64,000 nucleotides of DNA from VAZQ01 sp963821505 (GCA_963821505.1 CAWGEH010000013.1:248001-312000), one strand, 5' to 3'. Positions 45,764-55,359 are shown, numbered from the stretch's first letter. A program made the numbers and translations. The notes: generated by a model not told the origin, from the letters alone.

Positions 45764-46585
45764 CTAGCCGAAACGGCCCGTGATGTAGTCCTGGGTGCGC
45801 CGATCGCTCGGGGCGGTGAACATCTTGCTCGTCGTGTCGAACTCGATCAGCTCGCCGAGATACATGAAGGCGGTGAAGTCGGACACGCGCGCCGCCTGCT
45901 GCATGTTGTGGGTGACGATCACGATCGTGTAGTCCTCTTTGAGCTCGTCGATCAGCTCTTCGATCTTGGCGGTCGAGATCGGGTCGAGCGCCGAGCACGG
46001 CTCGTCGAGCAGGATCACCTCGGGTTGCACCGCGACGGTGCGCGCGATGCATAGCCGCTGCTGCTGCCCGCCCGAGAGGCTCAGCCCATTGGCGCTGAGC
46101 TTGTCCTTGACCTCGTCCCAGAGCGCGGCCCGGCGCAGCGAGGTCTCGACCCGCCGGTCCAGCTCCGACTTCGGCAGTTTTTCATAGAGCCTGATGCCGA
46201 AGGCGATGTTTTCGTAGATCGACATCGGAAACGGGGTCGGCTTCTGAAATACCATGCCGATCCGGGCGCGCAGCAGATTGAGATCCTGCTTGGGCGAAAG
46301 AATGTCTTCGCCGTCGAACAGAACGTCGCCCTCGGCGCGCTGGTTGGGGTAGAGATCGTACATGCGATTGAGAACGCGCAGCAGCGTCGACTTTCCGCAA
46401 CCGGACGGCCCGATGAAGGCGGTGACCTTGCCCTGGTAGAGCGGAATGCTGATGTCTTTGAGCGCTTTGCTGTTGCCGTAATAAAAGTTGAGGTTTCGGA
46501 TCGAAACCTTCTCCGCCAATCCGGCTGTGCTGATCGGCGCGTGCGTGACGGCGGGAACGGCGACCGAGGCGGAGGCGATATTCAT
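45764..46585 (-). CDS. pstB: Phosphate ABC transporter ATP-binding protein PstB
   Basis: A 273-residue ATPase: Walker A GPSGCGKST, signature LSGGQQQRLCIAR, Walker B VILLDEPCSALDP. The start at 46585 gives MNIASASVAV and overlaps the pstA stop (ATGA). Energises phosphate import with PstA and PstC. Confidence 0.95.
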   Translation of the reverse strand: MNIASASVAVPAVTHAPISTAGLAEKVSIRNLNFYYGNSKALKDISIPLYQGKVTAFIGPSGCGKSTLLRVLNRMYDLYPNQRAEGDVLFDGEDILSPKQDLNLLRARIGMVFQKPTPFPMSIYENIAFGIRLYEKLPKSELDRRVETSLRRAALWDEVKDKLSANGLSLSGGQQQRLCIARTVAVQPEVILLDEPCSALDPISTAKIEELIDELKEDYTIVIVTHNMQQAARVSDFTAFMYLGELIEFDTTSKMFTAPSDRRTQDYITGRFG

Positions 46586-47424
46586 GACGGTTTTCTCGAT
46601 GCGGAAAGCACGCGCGCGACGATCGAGAGCGCGAGCACGGTGAAGGTGATGATCAACGCCCCCGTCCAGGCGAGCTTTTGCCAGTCCTTGTAAGGCGAGA
46701 GCGCGAATTGGAATATGACGGCAGGCAGGCTCGACATCGGCGCGTTGAGATCCGTACTCCAGAATTGGTTGTTGAGCGCAGTGAAAAGCAACGGCGCGGT
46801 CTCGCCGCTGACACGCGCGACGGCGAGCAGCACGCCGGTAACCATGCCGGCTTTGGCGGCGCGGTAACACACCTTGGCGATCACGACTGCGCGCGGCGTG
46901 CCCAGCGCAGCCGCCGCCTCGCGCAGCTGGTTCGGCACGAGCAGCAGCATGTCTTCGGTCGTGCGCACCACGACCGGCATCACGATGACCGCGAGCGCGA
47001 CCGCCCCGGCGAACCCGGAGAAATGCCCCATCGGCGCGACCATCACCTCGTAGATGAAGAGGCCTACCACGATCGAGGGCGCGCTGAGCAGGATGTCATT
47101 GATGAACCGCACGACCGAGGTGAGGCGATCATGCCGGCCGTATTCCGCCATATAGGTGCCGGCCAGTATTCCGACTGGCGTGCCGATGGCCACGGCCAAG
47201 ATCGTCAGCATCAGGCTGCCCACGATCGGATTGAGCAGCCCGCCGTCGGCGCCGGGCGGCGGGGTCATTTCGGTGAATACGCTGAGCGAAAACCCGGAGA
47301 AGCCCTGCCACAGCAGCTCCCCCAGGATCGCGACCAGCCAGCCGAGCCCCAACAGCGTCGCGGCGAGCGAAAGGCTCATCATGATGCCGTTGCGGCGGCG
47401 GCGGGCGGCATAGAGACGATTCAT
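46582..47424 (-). CDS. pstA: Phosphate ABC transporter permease PstA
   Basis: A 280-residue permease with six membrane helices and the cytoplasmic EAA-like loop around REAAAALGTPRAVVIAKVCY. Pairs with PstC to form the channel. It starts 4 bp after the pstC stop and overlaps pstB. Confidence 0.94.
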   Translation of the reverse strand: MNRLYAARRRRNGIMMSLSLAATLLGLGWLVAILGELLWQGFSGFSLSVFTEMTPPPGADGGLLNPIVGSLMLTILAVAIGTPVGILAGTYMAEYGRHDRLTSVVRFINDILLSAPSIVVGLFIYEVMVAPMGHFSGFAGAVALAVIVMPVVVRTTEDMLLLVPNQLREAAAALGTPRAVVIAKVCYRAAKAGMVTGVLLAVARVSGETAPLLFTALNNQFWSTDLNAPMSSLPAVIFQFALSPYKDWQKLAWTGALIITFTVLALSIVARVLSASRKPS

Positions 47425-47428
47425 GGCC

Positions 47429-48421
47429 TCACCCGATCCGGCGCTCGATGCGCATCAGCATGTAACGGGCCGCCGCGAGCACGATGAAGGTAATGACGAA
47501 GAGGATCAGGCCCAACGCGATCAGCGACGAGGTATAGAGGTCGCCGACCGCCTCGGTGAATTCGTTGGCGATGGTCGCCGAGATGGTGGTCCCGGGCGCC
47601 AGCAGCGAGGCCGAGATTCGGTGCGCGTTGCCGATGACGAACGTCACCGCCATGGTCTCGCCGAGCGCGCGGCCCAGACCCAGCATCACCCCGCCGATGA
47701 CACCGACCCGCGTGTAGGGCAGCACGACGTAGCGCACCACCTCCCAGGTGGTGCAGCCGATGCCGTAGGCCGCTTCCTTGAGCACCGGCGGAACGGCATC
47801 GAATACGTCGCGGGAGATCGAGGTGACGAAGGGCAGCACCATGATCGCGAGGATCAACCCCGCGGTCAGCATGCCGATGCCATAGGGCGGGCCGGCAAAC
47901 AGCGCCGACAGGACCGGAATGTTGCCGAAGGTCGCGATCAGGAACGGTTGCAATGTCTCCTGCAGGAACGGCGCAAACACGAACAGGCCCCAGATGCCGT
48001 AGATGATGCTGGGGATGCCCGCCAGCAGCTCGATGGCGATGCCGACTGGGCGGCGCAGCCATAGCGGGCACAGCTCGGTGAGAAATACCGCGATGAGCAG
48101 CCCGACCGGCACCGCGATCAGCATCGCAACAAACGACGTGACGAGCGTGCCGTAGATCGGCGCGAGCGCACCGAATTTCTCCGTGACCGGGTTCCAGCGC
48201 TCCTCGACCAGAAAATCGAGCCCGAATGCGCGCAGCGCCGGCAGCGAGCCGCTGGCGAGGGAAATGATGACGCCGCCGAGGATGATCAGCACCCCAACCG
48301 CCGCGGCGCGCGTCAGGGCGCGGAAGACAGCATCGTTGATGCGCAGCCGGTTGAGGGCCTTGGCCCGCGCCGCGATCGCCTCGGCCTCGATGGCATCGCC
48401 GTGCAACGCGACGTCAACCAC
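47429..48421 (-). CDS. pstC: Phosphate ABC transporter permease PstC
   Basis: A permease of about 330 residues with six helices and the loop KEAAYGIGCTTWEVVRYVVL. I chose the GTG at 48421, because AGGAGG lies 6-7 bases upstream on the mRNA; an ATG 24 codons further up (48445) would put that Shine-Dalgarno inside the gene. Between pstC and the nearest pstS is a 156-bp gap. Confidence 0.88.
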   Translation of the reverse strand: MVDVALHGDAIEAEAIAARAKALNRLRINDAVFRALTRAAAVGVLIILGGVIISLASGSLPALRAFGLDFLVEERWNPVTEKFGALAPIYGTLVTSFVAMLIAVPVGLLIAVFLTELCPLWLRRPVGIAIELLAGIPSIIYGIWGLFVFAPFLQETLQPFLIATFGNIPVLSALFAGPPYGIGMLTAGLILAIMVLPFVTSISRDVFDAVPPVLKEAAYGIGCTTWEVVRYVVLPYTRVGVIGGVMLGLGRALGETMAVTFVIGNAHRISASLLAPGTTISATIANEFTEAVGDLYTSSLIALGLILFVITFIVLAAARYMLMRIERRIG

Positions 48422-48577
48422 GAATTGCCTCCTGACGGGCCGCATCCAGGCTCTCCGCGCTACTCCCCGGGAGAGCCGAATCAAGCGACCCTTGGGCCGC
48501 CGCACAAGTCGTTTTTAGGACAGCGCCGGACGAGAGAAGGGCGCCGGCACCGGTGCCCTTCCCGAGATCATGCAACG

Positions 48578-49628
48578 TCAATGGGCCATCGCGAACAGCG
48601 GCTTGCCCGATGCATCCTTCACGTCGGCCGACCAGGTCTTCTTGATGCTTTCGACCACGTTCTTCGGCATCGGAATATAGTCGAGCTCCTCCGCCATCTT
48701 GCCGCCCTTCTCATAAGCCCAGGCGAAGAACTTGAGCGCCGCGGCGGCGGCAGCGGTATCCTGCGGCTTCTTGTACATCAGAATCCACGTGGCCGCGGTC
48801 ATCGGCCAGGATTCCGCGCCCGGCTGATTGGCGAGAATGACGCCGTAACCGGGTTCCGAACTCCAGTTGGCATTGGCTGCCGCCGCCTGGAAGCTCGCCG
48901 ACGTGGGCGTAACGGTCTTGCCGTCCTTGTTGATCATTTTCGTGTAGGTCAACTTGTTCTGCTTGGCATAGGCGTACTCGACGTAGCCGACCGAACCCTT
49001 GGTCTGCGCGACGTTGTTGGCGACGCCTTCGTTGCCCTTGGCGCCGATGCCGACCGGCCATTCGACCGAGGTGTTGAAGCCGACCTTCGACTTCCATTCC
49101 GGGCTGACCGTCGGCGAGATAAAACGCAAAATTATAGGTCGTGCCGGAGCCGTCCGAGCGGTGCACGACCGCGATCGGTTGCGCCGGCAGCTTGGCCGAC
49201 GGGTTGAGCTTGGCGATGGCCGGATCGTTCCAGGTCTTGATCTCGCCGAGGAAGATCTTGGCGAGGGTGGGGCCGTCGATGACGAGATCGCCGGACTTGA
49301 CGCCTTCGATGTTCACGACCGGCACGATGCCGCCCATGACCATCGGGAACTGAACGAGGCCGGTGTCATCGAGCTCCTTGCCGGGGAGCGGCGCGTCAGA
49401 GGCGCCGAAAGTGACGGTCTTGGCCTTGATCTGCTTGATGCCGCCGCCCGAACCGATCGACTGATAGTTCAGCCCGACGCCGGTCTCTTTCTTGTAGGCG
49501 TCTGCCCATTTCGCATAGATCGGATAGGGGAAGGTGGCACCGGCGCCCGAAATGTCGAGCGCGAGGGCGGGCCCGATCGCGGCCGCAGCGATGAACCCGG
49601 TTGCCGCCAGTGTACGGAAAAGTTTCAA
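48578..49628 (-). pseudogene. pstS: pstS copy 1, frameshifted phosphate-binding protein
   Basis: The pstS nearest pstC. From a TTG start (49628, AGGAGAG upstream) the first frame reads LFRTLAATGFIAAAAIG (signal) and LDISGAGATFPYPIYAKWAD, through VVHRSDGSGTTYNFAFYL. The remainder (SPEWKSKVGFNTSVEWPVGI to KPLFAMAH) is one frame away. Deleting one base in the GACGGTC at about 49108-49109 restores GTTYNFAFYLADVSPEWKSK and a 349-residue protein. The phosphate-contact motif SGAGATFPYP is intact. It could be a real inactivating indel or an assembly error. Confidence 0.88.
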
Positions 49629-50086
49629 GGGCTCTCTCCTGTCTGTTCGAGGCGAAGTTGTGCGAGACGAAACGTCGAGCCGACGCAGGCGTTTACCCAC
49701 GGCTCTTGTCCTCGCGTCGTTGGTGGCTTGTTCGTCGCGTACAGCTAACGACGCGCCTCGGGCGACCGACCCGACCCGACGGGGTGCCGGTCGATTCCGC
49801 GGCTGTCCGCATCCCTACGCGTCGCATGTCATCGTTCTATGATCGCTGCATGACAGTTGGATGACAGCCTAAACCGTTGTGGATACGTGTGGATTTTGCC
49901 GATCCGGCCTCGCCGGCCGAAATGCTATGTCTCTGTTAACCAGTGCATTTTCGCCCCGACCACGGCGGCACCGGGGGCCTGGCTCCAATGGAATAGGTTC
50001 TATCCTTCCGCCATTCCCGCTCGCCTGCGACACCGAACCACAGACGGAGCGAACCTTGTCCAATCGCGGCCTTCGCGCGCCGGCGC
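49629..50086. other. pstS1 leader region
   Basis: A 458-bp gap between pstS2 and pstS1. It contains the Pho box at 49850-49867 and no supportable gene. Confidence 0.55.
49850..49867 (-). promoter_or_regulatory. Pho box upstream of pstS1
   Basis: On the minus strand CTGTCAT-CCAA-CTGTCAT, a perfect direct repeat with 11-bp period, the PhoB-binding consensus. It lies about 220 bp upstream of the pstS1 start and suggests phosphate-starvation induction of pstS1 and the pst genes after it. Confidence 0.88.
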
Positions 50087-51136
50087 CTATTTGGACACCA
50101 CGAAGATCGGCTTGCCGGACGCGTCCTTGATCCGAGTACTCCAGACCCTCTGGATCACATCGACGACGGCCGCCGACATCGGAACGTAGTCGAGGTCCTC
50201 GGCCATCTTGCCGCCCTTGGCGTAGGCCCAGGCAAAGAACTTGAGCGCCTGTCCAGCGGCCGCGGCATCTCCCGGCGTCTTCTGCATGAGGACAAAGCTC
50301 GCACCCGCGACCGGCCACGAGTTCGTGCCGGGCTGGTTGGTCAGAATGACATAGAAATCATCGGCTCTTTCCCAGCCCGCATTGACGGCGGCAGCCTGGA
50401 ACGACGCACTGGTCGCATCGACGGTCCTGCCATCCTTGTTGATCATGCTGACCGTCGTCAGCTTGTTCTGCTTGGCGTAGGCATACTCGACATAGCCGAT
50501 CGAGCCCTTGGTTCTGGCGACGTTGGCGGCGACGCCCGCGTTGCCGTTTCCGCCGATGCCGACCGGCCATTCAACCGACGTGCTGGACCCTATCTTCGAC
50601 CTCCAATCCGCATTCACCTTCGAGAGGTAATCGGTCCAGATGAATGTCGTGCCGGATCCGTCCAAGCGGCGGACGACGATGATTGCTCGCGCGGGAAGCT
50701 TGGCACCAGGATTGAGCTTCTTGATCGCGGCATCGTCCCACCGGCTGATTTCGCCAAGGAAGATTTTCGCGAGCGTGTTGCCGTCGAGCCTGAGATCGCC
50801 CGACTTGATGCCTTCGAGGTTCACGACCGGGACATCACCGCCAATCACTGTCGGAAACTGTATCAGGCCGAACTGGTCCAGTTCGTCGGGCTTCAGCGGC
50901 ATGTCGGAGCCGCCGAAGGTCACTTCCTTATCCTGGATCTGCTTGATACCGGCGCCGGAACCGATGGGCTGATAGTTCACGCTGATGCCGGTCTCTTTTT
51001 TGTAGGCTTCGGCCCATTTCGCGTAGATCGGGTAGGGAAAGGTGGCGCCGGCGCCGGAAATATCGGCGGCTGCCGCGGGCGCAATCGCGGTCGCGGCGAG
51101 GACGCCGACCGCGGTGACGACATGCAAAAAATTCAA
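50087..51136 (-). CDS. pstS: Phosphate-binding protein PstS, copy 2
   Basis: A 349-residue exported protein: signal about 1-23, then ADISGAGATFPYPIYAKWAE, VNYQPIGSGAGIKQIQDKE, RRLDGSGTTFIWTDYL and SVEWPVGIGGNGNAGVAANV, the standard phosphate cage. In this copy the DGSGTT loop is preceded by Arg-Leu (VVRRLDGSG) where the other two have HRSDGSG, altering the anion site rim. TTG start with CAGGAG upstream. Preceded by a Pho box. Confidence 0.92.
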   Translation of the reverse strand: MNFLHVVTAVGVLAATAIAPAAAADISGAGATFPYPIYAKWAEAYKKETGISVNYQPIGSGAGIKQIQDKEVTFGGSDMPLKPDELDQFGLIQFPTVIGGDVPVVNLEGIKSGDLRLDGNTLAKIFLGEISRWDDAAIKKLNPGAKLPARAIIVVRRLDGSGTTFIWTDYLSKVNADWRSKIGSSTSVEWPVGIGGNGNAGVAANVARTKGSIGYVEYAYAKQNKLTTVSMINKDGRTVDATSASFQAAAVNAGWERADDFYVILTNQPGTNSWPVAGASFVLMQKTPGDAAAAGQALKFFAWAYAKGGKMAEDLDYVPMSAAVVDVIQRVWSTRIKDASGKPIFVVSK

Positions 51137-51196
51137 GCTTGGCTCCTGTTGCCCAGCTTGCCTAGGCGTACGCCTCCATTGCTCTATGACCTCTCG

Positions 51197-51214
51197 ATAA
51201 CAATGAGATGACAG
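51197..51214 (-). promoter_or_regulatory. Pho box upstream of pstS2
   Basis: On the minus strand CTGTCAT-CTCA-TTGTTAT: one perfect and one degenerate half-site with the 11-bp period, about 60 bp before the pstS2 TTG start. Probably a weaker PhoB site than that of pstS1. Confidence 0.7.
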
Positions 51215-51364
51215 CTTAAGCCGTTATGAACAATCGCGAATTCGAAGGCGCCCATGCCCATCCGCGGCGCGCCGGTCGCGCCGGCTCGATTGCCATCCGC
51301 CCGTCAGCCACGCGGGCAGGGGGAGCGGCAGGCTCGGCGCCGCTGCCGCAGGACGGCGCAACGA

Positions 51365-52408
51365 TCATTTTGGAATCGCGTAGATCGGCTTGCCGCCCGC
51401 GTCCTTGATCTGCGCGGCCCACAGCCTCCGAACGGCGGCGACGACGCTGCCCGGTATCGGGACGTAGTCGAGCTCCTCCGCCAGCTTGCCGCCCTTGGCA
51501 TAGGCCCAGCTGAAGAATTTCAGCGCCGCGCCGGCCGCCGCCGGATCGTTCGGCTGCTTGTGCATCAGAATGAAAGTCGCGCCTGCGATCGGCCAGGTCG
51601 CGGCACCGGCCTCATTGGTAAGGATCACGCCGAAGCCCGGCGTTCCCTCCCAGTTCGCATTGGCGGCAGCGGCCGCGAACGACCCGATGCTGGGGGCGAC
51701 GGCGTTGCCGTCATGGTTGACCAGCTTGGCAAAGGTGAGATTGTTCTGCCTCGCATAGGCGTATTCCACATAGCCGATCGAGCCCTTCGTCCGGGCAACG
51801 CTGCTGGCGAGGCCCTCGTTGCCGGCGGCGCCAGTGCCGATCGGCCATTCGACCGCTGTGATCGATCCGATCTTCGATCTCCAGGTGGGGCTCAGCTTGC
51901 CGAGGTAATCGGTGAACAGGAAGGTGGTGCCGGATCCATCGGAGCGATGCACGACGGCGATAGCCTGCGACGGCAGCCGCAGGTTCGGGTTGAGCTTGCG
52001 GATTGCGGCATCGTTCCATGACCTGACCTCGCCGAGGAAAATCCTGGCGAGGGTCGGGCCGTCGAGCGTGAGGTCGCCGGGCTTGACGCCCTCGACGTTG
52101 ACCACCGCGACGACGCCGGCCATGACGGTTGGGAACTGCACAAGACCTCCCGTCTCGAGGTCCGCAGGGCTCAGCGGCATGTCCGTGGCGGCGAAGGTCA
52201 CCTCCTTGTTCTGCACCTGCCTGATGCCGTCGCCCGAGCCGATCGATCGATAGGTCACTGCGATGCCGGTCTCCTTCTTGTAGGCAGCGGCCCATTTCGC
52301 ATAGATCGGATAGGGAAAGGTGGCGCCGACGCCCGAAACCTCGGCGGCCTCGGCGGGCGCAATCGCGGTCACAACGAAGACCGCCGTGAATGCGCGGAAA
52401 AGCTTCAA
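51365..52408 (-). CDS. pstS: Phosphate-binding protein PstS, copy 3
   Basis: A 347-residue exported PstS: signal about 1-20 (APAEAAEV), GVGATFPYPIYAKWAAAYKK, HRSDGSGTTFLFTDYLGK and AVEWPIGTGAAGNEGLASSV. The SGAGATFPYP of the other copies is SGVGATFPYP. TTG start with GGAGGGGGAG upstream. It sits 99 bp after phoR and has no clear Pho box of its own, so it may be read through from phoR. Confidence 0.92.
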   Translation of the reverse strand: MKLFRAFTAVFVVTAIAPAEAAEVSGVGATFPYPIYAKWAAAYKKETGIAVTYRSIGSGDGIRQVQNKEVTFAATDMPLSPADLETGGLVQFPTVMAGVVAVVNVEGVKPGDLTLDGPTLARIFLGEVRSWNDAAIRKLNPNLRLPSQAIAVVHRSDGSGTTFLFTDYLGKLSPTWRSKIGSITAVEWPIGTGAAGNEGLASSVARTKGSIGYVEYAYARQNNLTFAKLVNHDGNAVAPSIGSFAAAAANANWEGTPGFGVILTNEAGAATWPIAGATFILMHKQPNDPAAAGAALKFFSWAYAKGGKLAEELDYVPIPGSVVAAVRRLWAAQIKDAGGKPIYAIPK

Positions 52409-52507
52409 CGCTCCCCCTCCTGCATGCTCACGACGTTAGCAAAGCGCCGGGGATGATCAACCCGGCACGCTCTCGTTGCCGAATTATTCTTCCAGTGCCG
52501 CCGCCGC

Positions 52508-53821
52508 TCACGGATTGCCCCTTGCAGCCGCCTCGGCCATGGGCAAATGGGCGGTGAACGTCGCCCCGTGCCCCAGCATGCTGTCGATCGTCAGCCGGCC
52601 GCCATGGCGGTTGAGGATGTGCTTGACCAGCGCCAGTCCCAGGCCGGTGCCGCCCTGGGCCCGGCTTTCGGAGACGTCGACGCGGTAGAAGCGCTCGGTC
52701 AGCCGCGGCAGATGCTCGGGGGCGATGCCGGGACCACGATCGCACACCGCCACGCGCGCTTCACGTTTGCCCTCCGCTCCTTCGCCGACGGCAAGCACGA
52801 TGTCCACCCGCTTGCCCGACGCGGCATATTTCAACGCGTTCTCCACCAGGTTCTCGAACACGCGGATCAATTCGTCCCGGTCGCCCGGCACGAGCAGCGG
52901 ACTCGAGGCACCGACCGTCTTGACCTCGACGTCGCGATCACGGGCCAGGGTCTGCAGGCTGTCGGCGACCTGCCGCACGATAGCGCCGAGATCGACCTGC
53001 TTGTCGGGCCGCAGATGGGCGTTGAGCTCGATGCGCGAAAGCGACAGAAGGTCGTCGATGAGACGGGCCATGCGGTCCGCCTGCACCTGCATGATGGCGA
53101 GGAAGCGCTCGCGCGCTACCGGATCCTCGCGTGCGGGTCCCTTCAAGGTGTCGATGAAGCCGGACAGCGCGGCGAGCGGAGTGCGCAGTTCATGGCTCGC
53201 GTTGGCGACGAAGTCGGCGCGCATCTCCTCCACGCGCCGCAGCGGCGTGAGATCGTGAAACGCAAGCAGCACGAGGCCGGGCTTGGGGACGAGCCCTTCC
53301 GAAAGGATCGGCGTCACGATGGCTTCGTACCAGCGGTCGACCGGCACCCGCTCGAAGAATTCGACGCGCTGCGTGGTCCCGCTCGCGCGCGCATGGCGGA
53401 TCGCCTCCAACACCTCGGGCACGCGCAGGCCGAGCGAGACCGGCTCGCCGGGGCGAAGCGCCGGTGCCACCGCGGCCGCCCGCGCGTTGAGCGCGACGAC
53501 ATCGCCGCGATGGTCGAGCGCGACCACCGGATCCGGCAGCCCGGCCAGCACCGCCTCGATCAGGGGATCGCCGATGCGCGGCGCACGGGGTTCATCTTTC
53601 GGCAGCAAGGCTGCCGGCATCACCTCGGTGCCGGCGGTAGCGATCAGGACCGCCGCCGCGATGAGAGCGAAGCCTGCCAGCGCCGGTATTGCGGCGATGG
53701 CACCGGAGACCCACAGGCCGGCGAACACGATCGCTGCCGCCGCCAGCACCAGGCGCGTGCGCTTGAGCCCATGAAGCCATCGGCTCGACCGGATTCTCCG
53801 GCTATCGTGAGTCGCCGTCAT
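52508..53821 (-). CDS. phoR: Phosphate-sensing histidine kinase PhoR
   Basis: A 437-residue kinase with two close N-terminal membrane helices (about 20-65), a PAS domain (VLAGLPDPVVALDHRGDVVA), the HisKA phospho-acceptor HELRTPLAALSGFIDT and an ATPase domain (FENLVENALKYA, DRGPGIAPEHL, GGTGLGLALVKHI). It phosphorylates PhoB at low phosphate, with Pst and PhoU as the sensor. The ATG overlaps the stop of the HNH gene (ATGA). Confidence 0.93.
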   Translation of the reverse strand: MTATHDSRRIRSSRWLHGLKRTRLVLAAAAIVFAGLWVSGAIAAIPALAGFALIAAAVLIATAGTEVMPAALLPKDEPRAPRIGDPLIEAVLAGLPDPVVALDHRGDVVALNARAAAVAPALRPGEPVSLGLRVPEVLEAIRHARASGTTQRVEFFERVPVDRWYEAIVTPILSEGLVPKPGLVLLAFHDLTPLRRVEEMRADFVANASHELRTPLAALSGFIDTLKGPAREDPVARERFLAIMQVQADRMARLIDDLLSLSRIELNAHLRPDKQVDLGAIVRQVADSLQTLARDRDVEVKTVGASSPLLVPGDRDELIRVFENLVENALKYAASGKRVDIVLAVGEGAEGKREARVAVCDRGPGIAPEHLPRLTERFYRVDVSESRAQGGTGLGLALVKHILNRHGGRLTIDSMLGHGATFTAHLPMAEAAARGNP

Positions 53822-54396
53822 GTCACGCCCGGACTCATACGGCTTTGCGTCGTCAGCGACAATGTTGGGCACGCGCGATTCTCTGGCGCGCTTGCGCCTG
53901 TTTCCTTGCACTGATGGGCTTCGCGGCATGCGACCGTTGCCAGGGACGGCGCCTGCTCCTTGCCACGCGCGGCCTGCAGATACGCTATCGCCGCCAGGAA
54001 ATGGTTGGGGTCGTCGTTGCAAAATCCAAGCGCGCTGTTGCATTTTGCGCAGAGGAGGCCGCGTACCTTGCCGGTCGCATGGCAGTGATCGACGCAAAGC
54101 TTCGCGCCGGATATCTTGCAGATCGCGCAAGCGCCACCCTGCTGCGCCAACATGACGTCGTAGTCGGCCAAGGAAATTCCGTAGACCTTCTTGAAGCGTT
54201 GCTTGCGCTGCGCTTCGCGGTCGCGCGCGCGTTGTTTTTCTCGATATGCGGAATCGGTCTGCCATTTGCGGCGCCGACGCTCTCGCATTTCCTCCTTGTG
54301 GGACGCGCGGTAGCGGCGCTGAGCGGCACGCCTTTTTTCTCGGTATTCCGGATTTTCTGCATATTGCTTTCTTGACCATTCGCGGTGGGAAAACAC
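53818..54396 (-). CDS. Recombination endonuclease VII-like HNH protein
   Basis: A 192-residue protein. The N-terminal about 80 residues are extremely basic and helical (REKRRAAQRRYRASHKEEM). The Endonuclease_7 domain (about 90-160) has CAICK, VDHCHATGKVRGLLCAKCN and CNDDPNHF, i.e. zinc cysteines and the catalytic histidines. The family includes T4 gp49, which resolves branched DNA. The GTG start directly follows a TAA; no strong Shine-Dalgarno. The stop overlaps the phoR start. Stand-alone copies like this are often phage-derived or homing-like; no phage genes are adjacent. Confidence 0.75.
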   Translation of the reverse strand: MFSHREWSRKQYAENPEYREKRRAAQRRYRASHKEEMRERRRRKWQTDSAYREKQRARDREAQRKQRFKKVYGISLADYDVMLAQQGGACAICKISGAKLCVDHCHATGKVRGLLCAKCNSALGFCNDDPNHFLAAIAYLQAARGKEQAPSLATVACREAHQCKETGASAPENRACPTLSLTTQSRMSPGVT

Positions 54397-54822
54397 TTAT
54401 CCGCGGGTCCGCAAATCTGAGCAGCCGGATACGCTCGGCCGCAAAGGGAGCATGCAAAAACGTGCCGCCGCGACGCGCCGACGAAGCGCCGCGCGAGATC
54501 GAAAACGCATATTGTCGTCCTGACAAAAGCGAGCGCGCGAGGAGTGCTCAAACCGCGCGCGCATGACGATTTGTGCCGGGAAATGCGGGGGGCCAACCGC
54601 ACCGGCATCAAAACGTCCGCAAACGCAGTTTTGGAGAGTGCGTCCTTTGTAGGTGATTCTCGTTACGTTGTCAACAAGAATGTTCGCCGTCTTCTCTCTC
54701 GAAAGCAAGTTGCGGGGCGTCAGGACCCCTTTCCCGCTGACACACAACAATTGACGTTACCGACGCGCCGGGCTTGTGGGGCGATGATGGGTTTCGCTGC
54801 GCTCAACCCATCCTAAGCGGGC
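54397..54822. other. Intergenic region, no gene supported
   Basis: About 425 bp with no convincing ORF. It ends in a short interspersed repeat (54783-54822). Confidence 0.5.
54783..54822. repeat. Short interspersed repeat, copy 1
   Basis: GATGATGGGTTTCGCTGCGC followed by TCAACCCATCCTAAGCGGGC; the halves GGGTT and AACCC can pair. Related copies at 55542 and 56055. Confidence 0.65.
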
Positions 54823-55359
54823 TCACCTTGAAATTGTCGGCGCGGAGCGTAGCCGATCGTAGCCGACGGCAACGGGATGCCGAAACAGAGCGTGGACGAG
54901 AAAGGGAAGTCCAATCACGCCTGGAACAAACCAGAGCGCAAGCGGCGGAAGCTCTCGCCAAACCGGCAAGAACTTGCCGTTGTCCACTAAAAAGGCGGTC
55001 AGCATCAGGATGTAGGATAGACCCATGCCTGTGAGGTGAAGTCTTGGCCAGTGATGCCAATGACCTCGAGCGACTGACCGTCCAAACATTGCAGACATGA
55101 AGGATAGAAGCCCGAGGAGAAACAGGTGGTAGTCCTCCGTCCACCTCATTAGTGAGAGGATCGAGGCGGAGCCAAACACCACGGCGAGCAGCCAGACGTA
55201 CAGCGTTCCGAAGCTGGAATGTCGGCCGCGACCCTTCGGGCTAAATATCGCGACCGCGCCCGCAACGACGCAGGCAAGACCAACCAAGATATGGAACCCG
55301 ACGATGGTCAGAAAGACGGGGTCGACGGATGGGATCTGAATGCCGAGAACGTCTGTCAT
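54823..55359 (-). CDS. Membrane protein, probable DUF2306 family
   Basis: A 178-residue protein with about five membrane helices (VFLTIVGFHILVGLACVVAG, LYVWLLAVVFGSASILSLM, LFLLGLLSFMSAMFG, GMGLSYILMLTAFLVDNG, LALWFVPGVIGLPFLVHAL). The histidine pattern (GRGRHSSFG, RGHWHHWPRLHLTGMG) resembles DUF2306 membrane proteins, whose function is unknown. The C-terminus runs into the edge of an interspersed repeat. Confidence 0.65.
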   Translation of the reverse strand: MTDVLGIQIPSVDPVFLTIVGFHILVGLACVVAGAVAIFSPKGRGRHSSFGTLYVWLLAVVFGSASILSLMRWTEDYHLFLLGLLSFMSAMFGRSVARGHWHHWPRLHLTGMGLSYILMLTAFLVDNGKFLPVWRELPPLALWFVPGVIGLPFLVHALFRHPVAVGYDRLRSAPTISR

